Part shown: positions 43,701 to 55,224 of the stretch, one piece after another
Layout: each line of letters begins with the position of its first letter
How positions within the stretch are numbered: the stretch's first letter is position 1
DNA from: Gaeumannomyces sp. JS-464
Lineage: Eukaryota; Ascomycota; Sordariomycetes; Magnaporthales; Magnaporthaceae
Reading direction: 5' to 3'
Assembly (NCBI GenBank): GCA_002197995.1
Contig: NGZR01000009.1
Coordinates: forward strand, 868,001 to 932,000
DNA length: 64,000 nucleotides
Position numbers and translations under genes: made by a program
The notes under the pieces: generated by a model
What the model saw: the letters and a program-made list of their open reading frames with translations, nothing else
What the model was told of the DNA's origin: nothing
Database searches by the model: none

Positions 43701-44578
43701 TCGTTCATCTGGAATCCATTACGAAGAAGCTTGATAAGTCGAGTTGCTTCCTTCCGCGGACCGTCAGGCTCGTCATCCTTGGCGAGAATCTCTTCGTCGA
43801 GATCCTTGATGAGATGACCGTAACGCCCTCTGAACATCACCTTGACCTTGCGCGAGTTCGCCAACTCCAGGGCGGTCCAGCCTCGACTGAACCAGGGTGA
43901 CATGAGGATACCGAAGCACGCTGTCTGGGGGTCCCAGTCCCAGCTCCGGAGGAAACAATCGTAAACCAAGGTGATTCCCGCGTCCTGGTAACTGTCCTGG
44001 ATTTTTCGAATGGCCTTATTTCGGGCGGCCTTATCCATCGGTATGCAAATTGTGTTCCACCAGATACCCTCACATTGGAACTGTCTCGCGATGCCTTCTA
44101 AAAAGGCGTACAGGCACTCGTTAACGTGGCCGGCTTCCCAGGCCCCGACTCCAGTCCCGTCAGACCAGACGTGAGAGATTGCCATATACGGCCGGTGGTG
44201 TTCGAGCAACGCATTCCCGGCCGGATTCCACACGGTCGAATTTCCGCCCAGGGCGGCCCTATCGAGAATGGCCCTGGGAAAGTAACCAAGCAGCTGGATA
44301 CAGTCGGCTCTGCTGCACTCGTGCCGCTGCCGGACAGCAGTGTAATCGCGTTGGGAATATTCGCAAAAGTCGAACGTGCAGAGCTCGTGATTGCTTTGCG
44401 CTTGGTCCTGGGGCTGTTCCTCGAGCTTGGGTTCGGTGTTTGGGGCTGACTTGAGCTTGGGCAGCAATTTAGGCAGGTTTTCACCCGCAACAGCCCAAAC
44501 GCGGTTCGGACACAGCTTGAGCTTTGTTGTCGCGTGCCGGAAGCAGTCCAGAAGGTCGTCTGAGCTCGCCGAATCCAT
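40746..44578 (-). pseudogene. HET-domain/ankyrin-repeat protein, disrupted by nonsense codons
   Basis: ATG 44578 (MDSASSDDLLDCF; an ATG at 44722 lies in the TATA box) starts a het-6-type HET domain with YMAISHVWSDGTG, WWNTICIPMDKAARNKAIR and SRGWTALELANSRKVKVMF. The frame stays the same through TAA at 43225-43223 and TAG at 43015-43013 into ankyrin repeats (LLHQAVWRG, then many GxTPLHxAA units) to 42224. Frame changes near 42255 (T run), 41895 and 41730 then lead to ten or so further repeats, ending SSNDGYSSDSG at 40746. Both stops fit CAA/CAG changed to TAA/TAG. Corrected, the ancestor would be about 1277 aa. HET-ankyrin proteins are receptor-like incompatibility proteins in fungi; this copy is probably dead or split. 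Confidence 0.75.
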
Positions 44579-45744
44579 GGTTTGTGCAGTATACAAAGTG
44601 TGTATTTTTGGAGCAAATTTTGGGGCGAGCGCAGATGTCCCTGGGGTCGTGGTGGTGGTGGTAGGTGTCGCAGGCTTCGTGTTCAATGCTTTAAATCCTC
44701 CTGAATATATATATATGCCCACTGGCTCAGCAGGGCGGACTCGTACTGCTCCACATACGCGGTCCCGCTCCCATCTGGCTGAGCCTCTGAGACTAGCGAT
44801 TTATGTGGTAGGGTTATGCGTAAGGGTACATCGATTTGGGTGCAATTTTTTATGCGGGAAAATGTATTTAAGTACGATGCCTAATTAGGAAAGGACTCAT
44901 TTTAATAACGTTTGTGATCCCCGAGGGGTGTAAGGCGTCACGTCACCTTGAGGGCTGCTGCAAGTAGGGGGCCCACAAGGCACAGCCCCAAGTACCAACC
45001 TACAATCAGTGGCACAGCGACTTGCACTTTGCAATAAACTATCTGGGCGTGGGCGGGTGGTTCGACCGGGACGTAATCCAAGGAGGATCTACTATGGCCT
45101 GAGGGCTTCTGGGGCAAGAGCAGAATGACGGCGTACGCGGCTGTCAAATGGACTGTCAAGCCAGCCTACTTCGGGAAGTTGGTGGCGGCTTGCAGCATAG
45201 ACACCAGAGAGCCAACCCCTTTTAAGACCCTCGAGCGTATCAGGAAGTATCACAAGAGTGGAGGAGCGAGGACAGCTGCCAGGCTCAATGTGAATACGTG
45301 AAGAGTCTCTGGGTAGTTGAGGCAGGGCATCTCTACTACGCTTCTTGATCACAGATAAAAGTCATGGAGGTCGGTTTTTTGGAGGCCTTCAGTGACGGGC
45401 CATCACCAACAGAGGCAGAGGAGTGGAAATGATTGCATAGATGTTTGCCAAGAGAGCTAGGACATCTGAGGGACATGTAGCCAAAGGATATGGCGTTGCT
45501 ATGGGAATTTGCTATGCCGAATTTTGCACAAGGTACAGAAATTTGCCGCTGAGCCGCATAGGCACCACCTCGGCGAGACACGACACTACCTGCAACAATT
45601 TTGGTCTCACCCCAAAAAGAATCTGAAAGGTCGATCTAACCAGGAAGAATGTTGAAACGAAGAAAAGCTCAGGCGCCCGTCTCCTTGGTTGCTCCCGATC
45701 CGGTCTCTGCTCTAGCGTTCCTTTTGGATTGATGCGAGTACGGG
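44579..45744. other. Intergenic; TATA region and possible relic
   Basis: A TATATATATAT stretch (44704-44716) is the likely promoter of the HET-ankyrin gene. At 44938-45350 the minus strand has a hydrophobic C-terminal-like stretch (VPLIVGWYLGLCLVGPLL) and a segment LEGLKRGWLSGVYAA in another frame, perhaps remains of a membrane-protein gene. Nothing can be assigned. Confidence 0.4.
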
Positions 45745-46050
45745 TTAGTTCCAACTCGACAACGACTCCTCCGCGATACGGAACGGCTCTGCAGGCCGAG
45801 GGTCAACCCACTGCGCAGCTTTGTCGATGGCGTCCGGGTCGCCGTCCCGGCCTCGCGAGACCTCGGTGGTCAGGTCCTCGCCGTACCGGACCTCGGCACT
45901 GGGGAACTTCTTCTCGGCTCGGGTGTCGACCCCGGCGTCGAAACCAGCCTGGCCGCGGAAGTCGTGGCCAACTTTGGCCTCGTACGTGTTGAGGTCCGCT
46001 TCAGCCTTGCGGGCCATGGAGTTTAGCTGCTCCTTGCTTGGGTCCGACAT
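45745..46050 (-). CDS. Small hydrophilic protein, uncharacterised
   Basis: An uninterrupted 101-aa frame from ATG 46050 (MSDPSKEQLNSMARKAEADL) to the stop at 45745. It is charged and lacks cysteine, signal peptide and membrane segments. The first half predicts as helix (EADLNTYEAKVG) and the rest is Gly/Asp/Arg-rich. Composition resembles small stress-type hydrophilic fungal proteins, but I do not recognise a family. Confidence 0.55.
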   Translation of the reverse strand: MSDPSKEQLNSMARKAEADLNTYEAKVGHDFRGQAGFDAGVDTRAEKKFPSAEVRYGEDLTTEVSRGRDGDPDAIDKAAQWVDPRPAEPFRIAEESLSSWN

Positions 46051-46569
46051 GTTTTCTGTCAAGGGGTGACGTGTGTGTGCTGATTGCAATGCGGGTTGCG
46101 TGCAGTGTAAACACGGGTGGCGTGAAGGTGATACCTGCGGACCTCCGTGCAGATGCAATGTTGATAGACAAAGGATGTATTGCCAGCTTGCCAAGATTAC
46201 CCCGAGTAGATGGTCAACTTTTGTAGTCGCCCAGATACACATCCATCATGTTTGACGTCAAAACTACGTCCTGGAAATAGTGGGGCGGGCCCGCGAGATG
46301 ATATCACGATTATTCGAAAACTGCCACGGGCAGGATGATCTGCGATTGGACGTACATGCCCCGAGTGAGAGACCAATTGCCATCTAACACGTTTGTCGGT
46401 GCAAAGAGAAGGAACAGAAAAACACGGGCTGCGTTGTGTGGTAAGTTTTGTCGTGGGGTGCCAGCACCTCGAGTGGAGTGACCATGCGGATTCAACACCA
46501 ACGCGGCGACGAGGAGAACGCTACCCTGGCGTAAGCCATGATCCCCACCACCCCTGTCACGGAGGCCGC
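46051..46569. other. Intergenic, no gene seen
   Basis: Upstream of the small hydrophilic gene and downstream of the next minus-strand gene. Confidence 0.5.
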
Positions 46570-47445
46570 TCAGTCAACAGAGACAGCACCATACTTCTCG
46601 CCCCTAAAATCGCACATGTCCCGGAGCTCCTCTTCCGACCCAAACAACACACTGATGAAAACGCGGTCCGACGAGCCCCAGTCCAGCTCCGAGTACACAG
46701 GTGAGTCGGCCTGGCCCCACGAGAAGCGGATGACCTCTTGGGGAGACGGCAAAGCCGCCTCGTCGGCCCCGACGGCGTCGCGCAGACGGGCCGCGAGCGC
46801 GGCGCGCGCGGCGATCTCGTCGCCTCCGGCGCAGACATCGGCGACGTGATCGGCTATGGCCTCGTCCACGAGCGCGCCGGGCCGCAACAGACGCGTCGGC
46901 GGGCCAAGGAGAGTCACTGCGTACTTCACGTGGTGTCGCGCCGTGGCCCGCGTGGGCGCCGCTGGCGGGTTGCGGCTGCTGTCCTCGGCCACGCCGTCGG
47001 CGCTGTTGTCGCCGTGGCCCGGGCAGGAGCAGTCAAACATGACTCCGTCGCGGTGCCAGCGCGGCGTCGCAAACTCGTCCGTCGGCTTGGACAGGCGCAC
47101 TGTCAGCCAGCACGCCCGCGCCACGGCCGGGCGGGCGGGGTTGGCGATGGCGGCTGCGTCGCGGGCCGCTGCGTCGAGGAAGCGGGCGGCGGCTTGTTTG
47201 ATGGTCGACAGCAGTGCCGTCGTCGTCTCTCCTGAGCCGCCAGAAGTGGTGTTGGCGGCGATGAAGGCGGCGGCCGACTCCGCAAGAGACTCGGTGTCAA
47301 AGCAACCGTACCAGCTGTAGCATGACTCCTTGGTGACCGAACAAAGTGTATCGCCTGGAAGGTCCAGCGGACACTCGATGGCCGCAAACGGTGCTGGAAG
47401 CTGGTACGGGTGCTCGACTGACGACGGCGCTGCCATGGCTTCCAT
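46570..47445 (-). CDS. Uncharacterised fungal protein with HRDG motif
   Basis: A 291-aa frame from ATG 47445 (MEAMAAPSSV) to TGA at 46570; a second ATG lies at 47436, and the frame remains open upstream to ATGs near 47691-47694. Conserved-looking segments are TPRWHRDGVMFDC, HVKYAVTLLGPPTRLL and, near the end, EVIRFSWGQADSPVYSELD and DRVFISVLFGSEEELR. The WHRDG followed much later by a second conserved strand is reminiscent of 2-oxoglutarate/Fe(II) oxygenase-like folds, but I cannot assign the second His/Arg ligands, so this is only a suggestion. A Gly/Ala-rich loop sits in the middle. Confidence 0.6.
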   Translation of the reverse strand: MEAMAAPSSVEHPYQLPAPFAAIECPLDLPGDTLCSVTKESCYSWYGCFDTESLAESAAAFIAANTTSGGSGETTTALLSTIKQAAARFLDAAARDAAAIANPARPAVARACWLTVRLSKPTDEFATPRWHRDGVMFDCSCPGHGDNSADGVAEDSSRNPPAAPTRATARHHVKYAVTLLGPPTRLLRPGALVDEAIADHVADVCAGGDEIAARAALAARLRDAVGADEAALPSPQEVIRFSWGQADSPVYSELDWGSSDRVFISVLFGSEEELRDMCDFRGEKYGAVSVD

Positions 47446-49364
47446 CCTAGCCGACCTCAGCCTTCCATGCACTGCTGTGGTCTTCCCACAGACAGGTTGC
47501 ACGAAGCGTGCTAGAGGGGCGTCTTGAGGGTTCGCTCCTTCTTCGCCATTCATCCGCCATGCTGTGTTCCAAGAGACTGCTGCCTGGATGCAAGATCCAA
47601 ATCGGGTTAATTGCGCTGAAAAACGCTGGCTCTTACGCCCCACAAAGGCAACGGAGAGACCCACGCCAAGCCACAAACACCCTTTTTGCATCATCACTCT
47701 TTGTTCAAGAGCGTGCTAGCCCGACAACCCTGCCGGATGAGGAGAAGGCTGCATCCGGCGTCGTAAAGCGCTCGTGGTGCGCACGCGAGCTGTCGAGTTT
47801 GAGGGCGAGCTTGCTTCCTCGACCAGAGCAATGCTAGAAATCTAGGTATCCCCCAACACAGGCGCAGGTGAATGGTTCAGCTGGGCACCTCAGCTTTGAC
47901 GGGTCTCTGCTTGCACGCTTCGCTGGGCCTATCGTCTCGAGTCCCGGACTGGGGCACGCGACCGCCGACCAGTCGACAGGCACGAAGGCCAGGACCGACC
48001 CAGCAATCTCTGCCGGACCCTGTGCAACGCCTGTCTCGCCGAAGAGTGGCGCCGCGCCGACCGGTCAGGTTCGAGCTTGGAGGCTAGCAAACTCGCTCTA
48101 TGCAGCATTCTCGACCCGGCCGCGGTCATCGGGCCTCGACGTATCTATCTGGCTTTTCTAATGACGTTTCGCGCTACAACCGCCACCTGATATAATTTTT
48201 TTTTTCCCTTTCGCGAACGAGGCTGGATACCTCGTGCCCGGGCCCAAGAAGGTCAGGGACGGGGCCCTGGTCGCGTCGGCTCGGCTGCGAGTCCACCGTG
48301 GTCCCATGCTGTTCGACGTCGGCCGCGGACCTACCGAGTTATGAGGGAGTGGTGGACAGAGGCGCTGCTGGGCCCACTGGGAGCCGCGCGTTGAGCCATG
48401 GCTGCAGGACCGGTTCCGCAGGGTGGGTGCATCTCAACCGCGCCAAAGAGGAGCCGAGCGCGGACGACCCGCGCCTGAGACCGCTTCTTGAACAAAGAAA
48501 AACTGACGAAGCTAGCCGGCGTGCGCCGTCTTTCGTCAACGCCATTTTGAGAGGATGCCGCCGTTGACGGAGTCGAGGCACATTGGGAGTCAAGGCTCAG
48601 GTATTCGATCCGGGAGAGGCTTCCCGAAAAGCTACCGAGGCGGACGAGCCCAGCCCCTTGGGGCAACCGATGGGTGGGGTTCAAGCTTTCCGCCATGGTG
48701 AAGATTCTACAGCTTCTCCATACAAGACAGAATTGGGCCAGGAGAGAGGGACCGAGAAGCCCGGATCTCTTGCGTGACGGGAACACAGCATCGCCTGTCA
48801 GATCCCCTAAGGTAGACCAACGTCACCGTTCGTTCTTCATCAGATGGACTTGCAGCTCCTGCCCAGGGGTGGATTGCGTGGGCAGGCGCCCCTTTCCGCC
48901 GGGTGTCCACGGCGAAGGTGGGGTTGGCACAAATTGCCTCACTTCTTTGGATCAATGCTCCATCTCGTCCATCCCATTCTGGGTGCTGCTGTGCTCCGAC
49001 GACGGCCCCCTAAGGTTCGGCCAATTCGAGTCGGATGCCCACAGAAATCTCTGTGCTGCCCAGCGGCCCCCGCACAGCACGTGATGGCAGGCGGTCGCGC
49101 GGCAGGATTTCGGAGGACATGAATCATGTAAGAAAATTTCTCGGTTATCAGATCAATTAGGCCACCATAATCTCTGGATCAGATAACCTTAAAGGCCAGA
49201 GGCGCACGCCTGTCCTTCAGGGTCCTTTTCCCCCTTCCCGCATCTTCGGAACCACGCGCTCCCTTTCTGAGCCCACCGCCCCTACGACGAGACGTCAAAC
49301 GGACCGGACCGCATGTGCGCACGTTGCAGCTGCAGGTAGCATCCGATTGTGACAGTCTGTCAAG
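47446..49364. other. Long intergenic region, divergent promoters
   Basis: 1.9 kb between the minus-strand gene and the plus-strand transporter. Several open frames on both strands show no family motif or consistent splicing. Nothing supported. Confidence 0.5.
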
Positions 49365-51376
49365 ATGGCGGCCCTGGGCAAGCTCAGAAGTATGACGCAC
49401 CCTTCCACGAGGTTGAGACGGTGGCGGCTTGGCGGTTGTGGCGCCTCGAGACTAACGCGCGCCGGCAACGTGCAGCATTCTTCCTTGGCGATGAGGCCAA
49501 ATCCAAGGAGGAGAGGAGACTTGTGCAGAAGCTTGGTAAGTCGGAGCCTTTTCGTCCTGTCGTGTGATTCGCCGGCAATCAATGGTCGCGTGCTGACTTG
49601 GAATGGGTGCCAGACTTCTTCATTATGGTACGTGTGATCTCAGGAGACAGCCTCAAAGATGACGACCTTGATCGAGCGGCTCTGACAGCCGTGCCTAGAC
49701 ATACTGCTGCTTGAGCTACTTCTTCAACTTCCTGGGTACGCTCCAGCTACATCGCTACCCTGTTCCTTTCCCCCGGCCATCATAGCCACGCTGGCCTTGT
49801 CTAACACCACAACACGCCGACCACAGATCGTGCCGCCTTTGCCAATGCATATGTCGCTGGCCTTCGCGAGGCCTTGAACATGACTGGCATCGAGTACAAT
49901 GGCGTCCTTGCCATCACGACCGCCGGGTAAGTCGAGACAATGCCTCGCGTTGACGCATCCCTCCCTACGTCCCTTCTCCGGATTCATCTTGCTAACGCCT
50001 TCATCTGCCCCCTGCTATAGAATGGCGATTGGCCAGCTCCCCCACGGCATCATAATCCAAAAGGTCGCCCCTCGAATCTGGCTGCCATCCATGGTGGTGA
50101 TCTGGGCCGTCTTGACCATGGCCAGCGCCGCGGTCAAGACGGTTCGGCAGCTGATGGCGATCCGGTTCCTGCTCGGCCTGGCCGAGGCCAGCACGTACGC
50201 TGGCACCATCTACATCATCGGGTCGTGGTACAAGCCGCTCGAGATCGCCAAGCGCACCGCCATCTTCACGGCGTCGGGTCAGGTCGGCACCATGTTCGCG
50301 GGTGTCATGATGGCCGCCATCTACCAGGGCATGGCCGGCATGGCCAACCTTGCCGGCTGGCAGTGGGTCTTCCTGATCGACGGCATTATCACCCTGCCGA
50401 TCGCCGTCTTCGGCTTCCTCTACTTCCCCGACATTCCCGAGTTCACGCGCGCGAGCTACCTGACGGCCAAGGAGAAGGAGATGGCGGTGGCGCGCCTGCC
50501 GCCCGTGGCCGAGGGCGGGCACAGCGTGGCGCCGCTGTCGCTGCTCAAGCGCGTCTTGCTGGCGCCGACCTTCTGGATCCTGCTGCCCTGGTCGCCCCTC
50601 TGCCAAACGACCGAGGCGTACGCGGTGCAGAACAACCTGCTCATCTGGCTCAAGTACCAGCAGACACACGGTGGGCACTTCACGCAGGCCCAGGTCAACC
50701 AATTCCCGCTGGGCGTGCAGGCCGTCGGCATCATGGCCAACATCCTGGGGGCGTGGTACATGGACGTGACGGGCATGCGCGTGCCCTTGGCGGTGCTGGT
50801 GGTTGTGCTGCAGCTGATCGTCGCCGCCATGCTGCTGGTGCCGTCGCTGCCGTTCGCCGGCACCATGTTCGCCTTCTACTTGAACGGCTCCTCGTACATG
50901 GTCAACCTGCTCGTCTTCGGCTGGGCCAACGTGATCCTGCAGCGCAGCGGTGACGACGCCGTGCGCAGCGTCACGCTGTACTGCATGAACATCGGCTCCA
51001 TGACGCTCTACACCTTCTGGGGCATCGTCTTCTACTCGGCCGACGAGGCGCCGTACTGGTTCAAGGGCGGCATTGTGCTGATCGTGTGCTGCTTCATCAT
51101 TCTCGGGTACACCTATGTCATCCACAGGGTATGTGATGCGTGGCTCGACTGTTTCTCCGTCTGGACGCTCTCACCAGGTCTTTTGTTCTCCATCGTGAAG
51201 ACAGTTTCGCTGACATGGCACATCGCTCTTTCCAGCTGGATCGATCCACGCTGGCCAAATTCGAGGAGGCAGAGGCAGCCAGGGCGCAGGCCAGCAGCAG
51301 GGAGGAGCTGCCAGAACCCACCGAGAAGGTGTCGGGGGAGAAGGAGACTTCCAAGACGGCAGTTGCGTCGCAGTAA
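49365..51376 (+). CDS. MFS transporter, Dal5/Liz1 (anion:cation symporter) type
   Basis: Six exons: 49365-49535, 49614-49627 (14 nt), 49699-49735, 49827-49926, 50021-51128 and 51236-51376, all GT-AG. The N-terminal cytosolic part (EVETVAAWRLWRLE, KEERRLVQKL) leads into DFFIM and CLSYFFNFLDRAAFANAYVAG, then IRFLLGLAEASTYAG, SWYKPLEIAKRTAIFTASGQ, WQWVFLIDGIITLPIAVFGF and FPDIPE, the family signature. About 12 membrane helices. Relatives carry allantoate, pantothenate, nicotinate or similar carboxylates with protons at the plasma membrane; the substrate here is open. One frame slip near 49395 fits a missing base, and restoring it gives 1572 nt (523 aa). The C-terminal tail is Glu/Lys-rich. Confidence 0.9.
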
Positions 51377-52621
51377 ACGAAGCACATGCTCTCGGCGTCT
51401 GTGTTTCGTCGCATGTCCGGAGGGCGGCCGTAAGCGAGCTGGAACATGCCAGTGGTGGTTGGGGCGGGATAAAGAAGAATGGCCATGAAGTACCTGGTAT
51501 AGAAGGAATCAAAAGTAGAGTGTGGGTGAACATGACCATTGACAACAATGTCGCCAGATGCTACTCAGCCCAGCGCGGAGGTAGCCACCCCTGCCGTTAC
51601 GAGCTTCAAGCATTAGCGCAGGGGCCACCCGTCAGCAGCCAAGTCGTCGGAAGCGGGGAGAAAGAGATGAAAGGGGTCGAAAGAAGAAAAGACAAACATA
51701 CATATGTGGGCATAACGCGTGGGCTGGACCGGCCAGCCGAACCAACATGCAGAAAGGGTTGCAGCAAGGGCCTCCTTGGCGCCACTGGTCAGCCCTGCTG
51801 GCTGGAAGGGGCGGGTCGGTCTCTTGACAGGGGACCGGATCCTGACAGCCGCATCCTTGGTGCTGCGGCTCCCGCCAACAGGACACAAGGACGACGCAGC
51901 CTCCAGCGTGCAATCGGGACCTGTCGTTTGGCGCTGGCGGTTTTTTGTGAAAGCAGCGGATTGGTCTCCATTGCCGCGCAGCTTGCATATGTCGGTGCAT
52001 GCATGCATGGGATTCATACGACGGTCGGTGTATGGGTCTGTCACGATCCTTTTTGTTTTCAATCGTCACGGGGGATGCTGTTTCCTGCAGAGTCCAGGGG
52101 AGAAGAGAGGGCTGGACCTGGTGTGGACTTGGGGCGAGCAAACCCCGGGTGCGGCAGCCGCTGTCGCCTGTTGGTGGGTGGTGTGTGGCAGTGTGAGTGT
52201 GGTTACATTCGCGAGCCCGAGCGCAATCTTCTTTTTGTTTTTTTCGTGCTGACGCATTGCGGCACCGCAGAGCAGAAGGACCCCCGGATCAGGGAACCAA
52301 CGCACCCGGGGCAATCTCCTAGGCGCTCGCGCGTCGATCGCATCGCGAGCTAATCAAACGCGCCACCGGTTCCGCTGAAATATTGGCCAGCTTCGTACGG
52401 TGCTCAGATGGAGCCACCCACCCAGAGCGAACCGCCCTGCAGGCTCTCGTTGCCGATCGAGGAAAGAAAAGACAAAAGACGGCGATGGCCCGCTTTTAGG
52501 CTTGTGGTCTTTCCCGGCTCGGTTTGGGTGCCGGCCGATTTACTGGCGTCCATTCGTTTCGTATTAAGAAAGCAGCCTTTTGCCGTCATCGTCCAAGTCG
52601 CCAGAGATATCTGTATCAAAG
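51377..52621. other. Intergenic, no gene seen
   Basis: A long open frame (51520-52353, plus) runs through but has no family, no good start and overlaps equally open opposite frames. Confidence 0.5.
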
Positions 52622-53716
52622 ATGACTCTGGCTCGGGTTGCCCTTCTCCTACTCTTTCTCCCAGAGCTCTTCGCACCAGTGGTGGCGGCACCGGACACGA
52701 GGCCGGTGGTGCCTGCTCCACCGCATCTTGGGAGATCAGACAGCATACAAGTGATCGAAGGAGGAGGGTGGCAGGCAGGCCAAGGGGCAAGCCATTGGAT
52801 GCGTCGATGGGTTCCAAGCTTGGCTGGTGAGCTTCTACCTGTCAAACACTCGCCCAAATACAAGGCGCGAAGCTTGCAGGAAGGTCCGAGGCTAACAATC
52901 GTATGCGGAGCATCAGAGCGTCGACAACTGCCGACCAAGGACGGCCCAAGCGCCCCCGACGCAGCAGCCCCGCGGCCCGCCGAACACCGACGACGACAAG
53001 ACAGTAGCAACAACGCCCCCAACACCAGCGCCACGCCCATCGGTCTCATCGTCGGCGGCGTGGTCGGCAGCCTCGCCGTGCTCGCAATCCTTGGCTTCGC
53101 GGTGTTCTTCGTGTGGTACCGGGGCCGCAAGCAGCTGAAGCAGGAGGAGCTGCGCCTGCGCTACCAGTCGCGCACCAACTCGCTCACCGCCGCGGCCGCG
53201 GCCGCATCGTGGCCGCCGTCCTCGTTCAACTCGGCCACGGCGCTCGGCAGCGGCGCGGGCACGCCGGGTATGATGCACGACCCCATGCCCAAGTACTGGG
53301 GCCCCTGGAGCATCAACACGGGGCCGCCGGGGCCCGGCAGCGACCGGGGCAGCTACGTGCCGCCGCCGCTGTCGCCGGTGGGCGCCGCGTCGTCGGTGGG
53401 CGGCGGCGGCGGCGGCGGACGGGCGTCGACGATCGCGCCGGCCCCCGGGTCGGACGGCCTCATCGTCGACGACGGCAGCACCCGCAGGTCGCACCACCAC
53501 CTGAGCATGCCGCCCATGCCGCCCATGCCCACCGAGCTCGACGCGCTCGACTCGGCCATCAGCCGCCCCACGACGGCGTCGTCCAGGCTCGAGGGCGGCG
53601 CGTCCCAGCTCAAGCAGCTGCCGCCGCTGCCGGCGCCCAAAGAGGTCGCGAGGCGGTCGGCGCAGAGGAGGACGAGCATGCATGTGGGGATGCTGGTCCG
53701 GGCGAAAAAGGGATAG
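52622..53716 (+). CDS. Single-pass membrane protein (signal, TM, disordered tail)
   Basis: ATG 52622 begins a signal peptide (MTLARVALLLLFLPELFAPV). After about 140 residues of Ser/Pro/Arg-rich sequence comes one strong membrane helix (IGLIVGGVVGSLAVLAILGF and on) followed by a basic WYRGRK stop-transfer. The cytosolic tail is Ala/Ser/Gly/Pro-rich and ends VGMLVRAKKG. This layout is shared by fungal Mid2/WSC-like sensors and many uncharacterised proteins; no WSC or Cys-rich domain is seen. A GTGAGC...GGCTAACAA...GGAG intron of 84 nt (52827-52910) is likely. It is a multiple of three, so the frame is open either way (364 aa unspliced). Confidence 0.68.
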   Translation: MTLARVALLLLFLPELFAPVVAAPDTRPVVPAPPHLGRSDSIQVIEGGGWQAGQGASHWMRRWVPSLAGELLPVKHSPKYKARSLQEGPRLTIVCGASERRQLPTKDGPSAPDAAAPRPAEHRRRQDSSNNAPNTSATPIGLIVGGVVGSLAVLAILGFAVFFVWYRGRKQLKQEELRLRYQSRTNSLTAAAAAASWPPSSFNSATALGSGAGTPGMMHDPMPKYWGPWSINTGPPGPGSDRGSYVPPPLSPVGAASSVGGGGGGGRASTIAPAPGSDGLIVDDGSTRRSHHHLSMPPMPPMPTELDALDSAISRPTTASSRLEGGASQLKQLPPLPAPKEVARRSAQRRTSMHVGMLVRAKKG

Positions 53717-54675
53717 CCGTGACTGTCTTTTTGTAATAAAATTTGCTATGTCCCTTGATGTGCCGTGCTGAAACCGTCGTTTCCAGTTGCGCTGCCACGG
53801 CCGGCCGCGTGTGCCATCGCCGTATCCATTGTCAGAATTTTATGAGGCAGCGGCAGAACCTGCTCTCGGACTGGTCGGTGCATATGCCATCAAATGCAGT
53901 AGATGATGTTTCAGCCGACATGTTTGGCCTCAAGTATAGGTAACCTTGACACCTGGGGATATCGTGGGCGGGGGCTCGTCATGAACGGATCTCCGGTTGA
54001 TATCGCCCGATACCCCCAGGAAGCGAGTCACAAAAAGCCCAGCACGAAGTGTCTGACCCGGGCCGCCGAGTGACAGGACGCTGAGTCGTTTTGGATGAAC
54101 TGCTCGCTTTGGCGACGATAACTTTCTCAGGCCGGCCAAACCAAAGTCGATAGATCATCGTCAGTGATCGCTACGCGCCGGCTGTGACCAACTTGCCATC
54201 ATACATCGAGCGTATTAGAAACTGCCAAACAGAAAAACTGTCGTGAAGACTTTCGGTGGGGGAGGCGACACAGCACAAAACCTCCTGCCCTTATCTGGCC
54301 GAGTCAGCCGCTGTCACCTTGATTGGCGCCAAAACCTCCCCCACAAATGCGCCACCCTAGCCGGCATCGCATACTCAGACCATGGCCGTGCATTCTCCTC
54401 GTAATGATCGCTTCAAGAACCATCCATCATTTCTCCAGAGCTACGTGGGTATGACGGCCTCTATCTCTGGCGGCCTGATCACGGTGGATGACGCATCCAT
54501 CTGTTATGCTACCAAATTCTGCTCTCACCCATGAAGTCAGCTGGATTAGACCTACAACAACAGGTATACCCAATCACTGACTCGCTTTATTCATCCCAAA
54601 CATGGCTCCTTGTCCGCCCGTCTCTGTCCGCGTTGCACGACACCCACCCGCCTCCCCTTGCTCCCCGAACCCAGC
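53717..54675. other. Intergenic between convergent genes
   Basis: No credible gene. 3' regions only. Confidence 0.55.
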
Positions 54676-55224
54676 TCAGCAGATGTTCTCGCCGCGGTTC
54701 GCGCGGCCGTAGCTCTTGTCCCAGCGCTGCACCTGGACGGCCCCGACGCGGCCGCTCCCGCAGCGGCCGTCGACGAGCAGGGTCGCCTCGTCGTACTCCT
54801 GGCGCCAGGACCGGTTGGAGCCGCCGTAGTTGCACATGAAGGCCAGCGCCGAGCCCTGCGCCACCACGACGCCCACGTTGGCCGGGTACGTCTGCGCCTG
54901 GTCGCACAGCGCGTTGAAGGCCGCCCGCGCCGCCGCGAACTCGGCCCCGTCCACGTACCCGGCCCGACACTGCACCTGCGGGCTCGGCAGCGGCGGCGGG
55001 CTCTGCTGCCGCCCCGCGAGGAGGCTGCCGCCGCCGCCGCCGCCCGCCGTCACTGGCGCCCTGTGGCGCCGCGCGAGGTTGGTGGTCACGGGGACGGGCG
55101 CGCCGACCGCGTTGCCGGCGTCGTCGAGCTCGAACGCCCACGCGCCGTCCGCGAGGGTCTCGGGCACGACCAGGGCGTGGCTCAGGCCTGCGAGGAGCAT
55201 GCTGACGAGTGCGGTGCTTCGCAT
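54676..55224 (-). CDS. Secreted cysteine-containing protein
   Basis: A 182-aa uninterrupted frame from ATG 55224. Signal peptide MRSTALVSMLLAGLSHA, then a pro-like region with RR and a Gly run (about residue 63). The conserved-looking domain starts at VQCRAGYVDGAEF and includes NALCDQAQTYP, AFMCNYGGSNR, DGRCGSGRVGAV and a C-terminal RWDKSYGRANRGENIC. Five cysteines are spread over about 100 residues and the protein ends on Cys. This pattern recurs in fungal secreted proteins of unknown function. No catalytic motif. Confidence 0.75.
   Translation of the reverse strand: MRSTALVSMLLAGLSHALVVPETLADGAWAFELDDAGNAVGAPVPVTTNLARRHRAPVTAGGGGGGSLLAGRQQSPPPLPSPQVQCRAGYVDGAEFAAARAAFNALCDQAQTYPANVGVVVAQGSALAFMCNYGGSNRSWRQEYDEATLLVDGRCGSGRVGAVQVQRWDKSYGRANRGENIC

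Noticed and set aside
44579..44722. Upstream ATG at 44722 as start of the HET-ankyrin protein
   Set aside because: It sits inside the TATATATAT promoter stretch; the ATG at 44578 begins the conserved N-terminus.
51520..52353. 277-codon open frame on plus strand
   Set aside because: No family, no convincing ATG or splice context, and equally long frames exist in other phases; it is in the 3'/intergenic DNA after the transporter.
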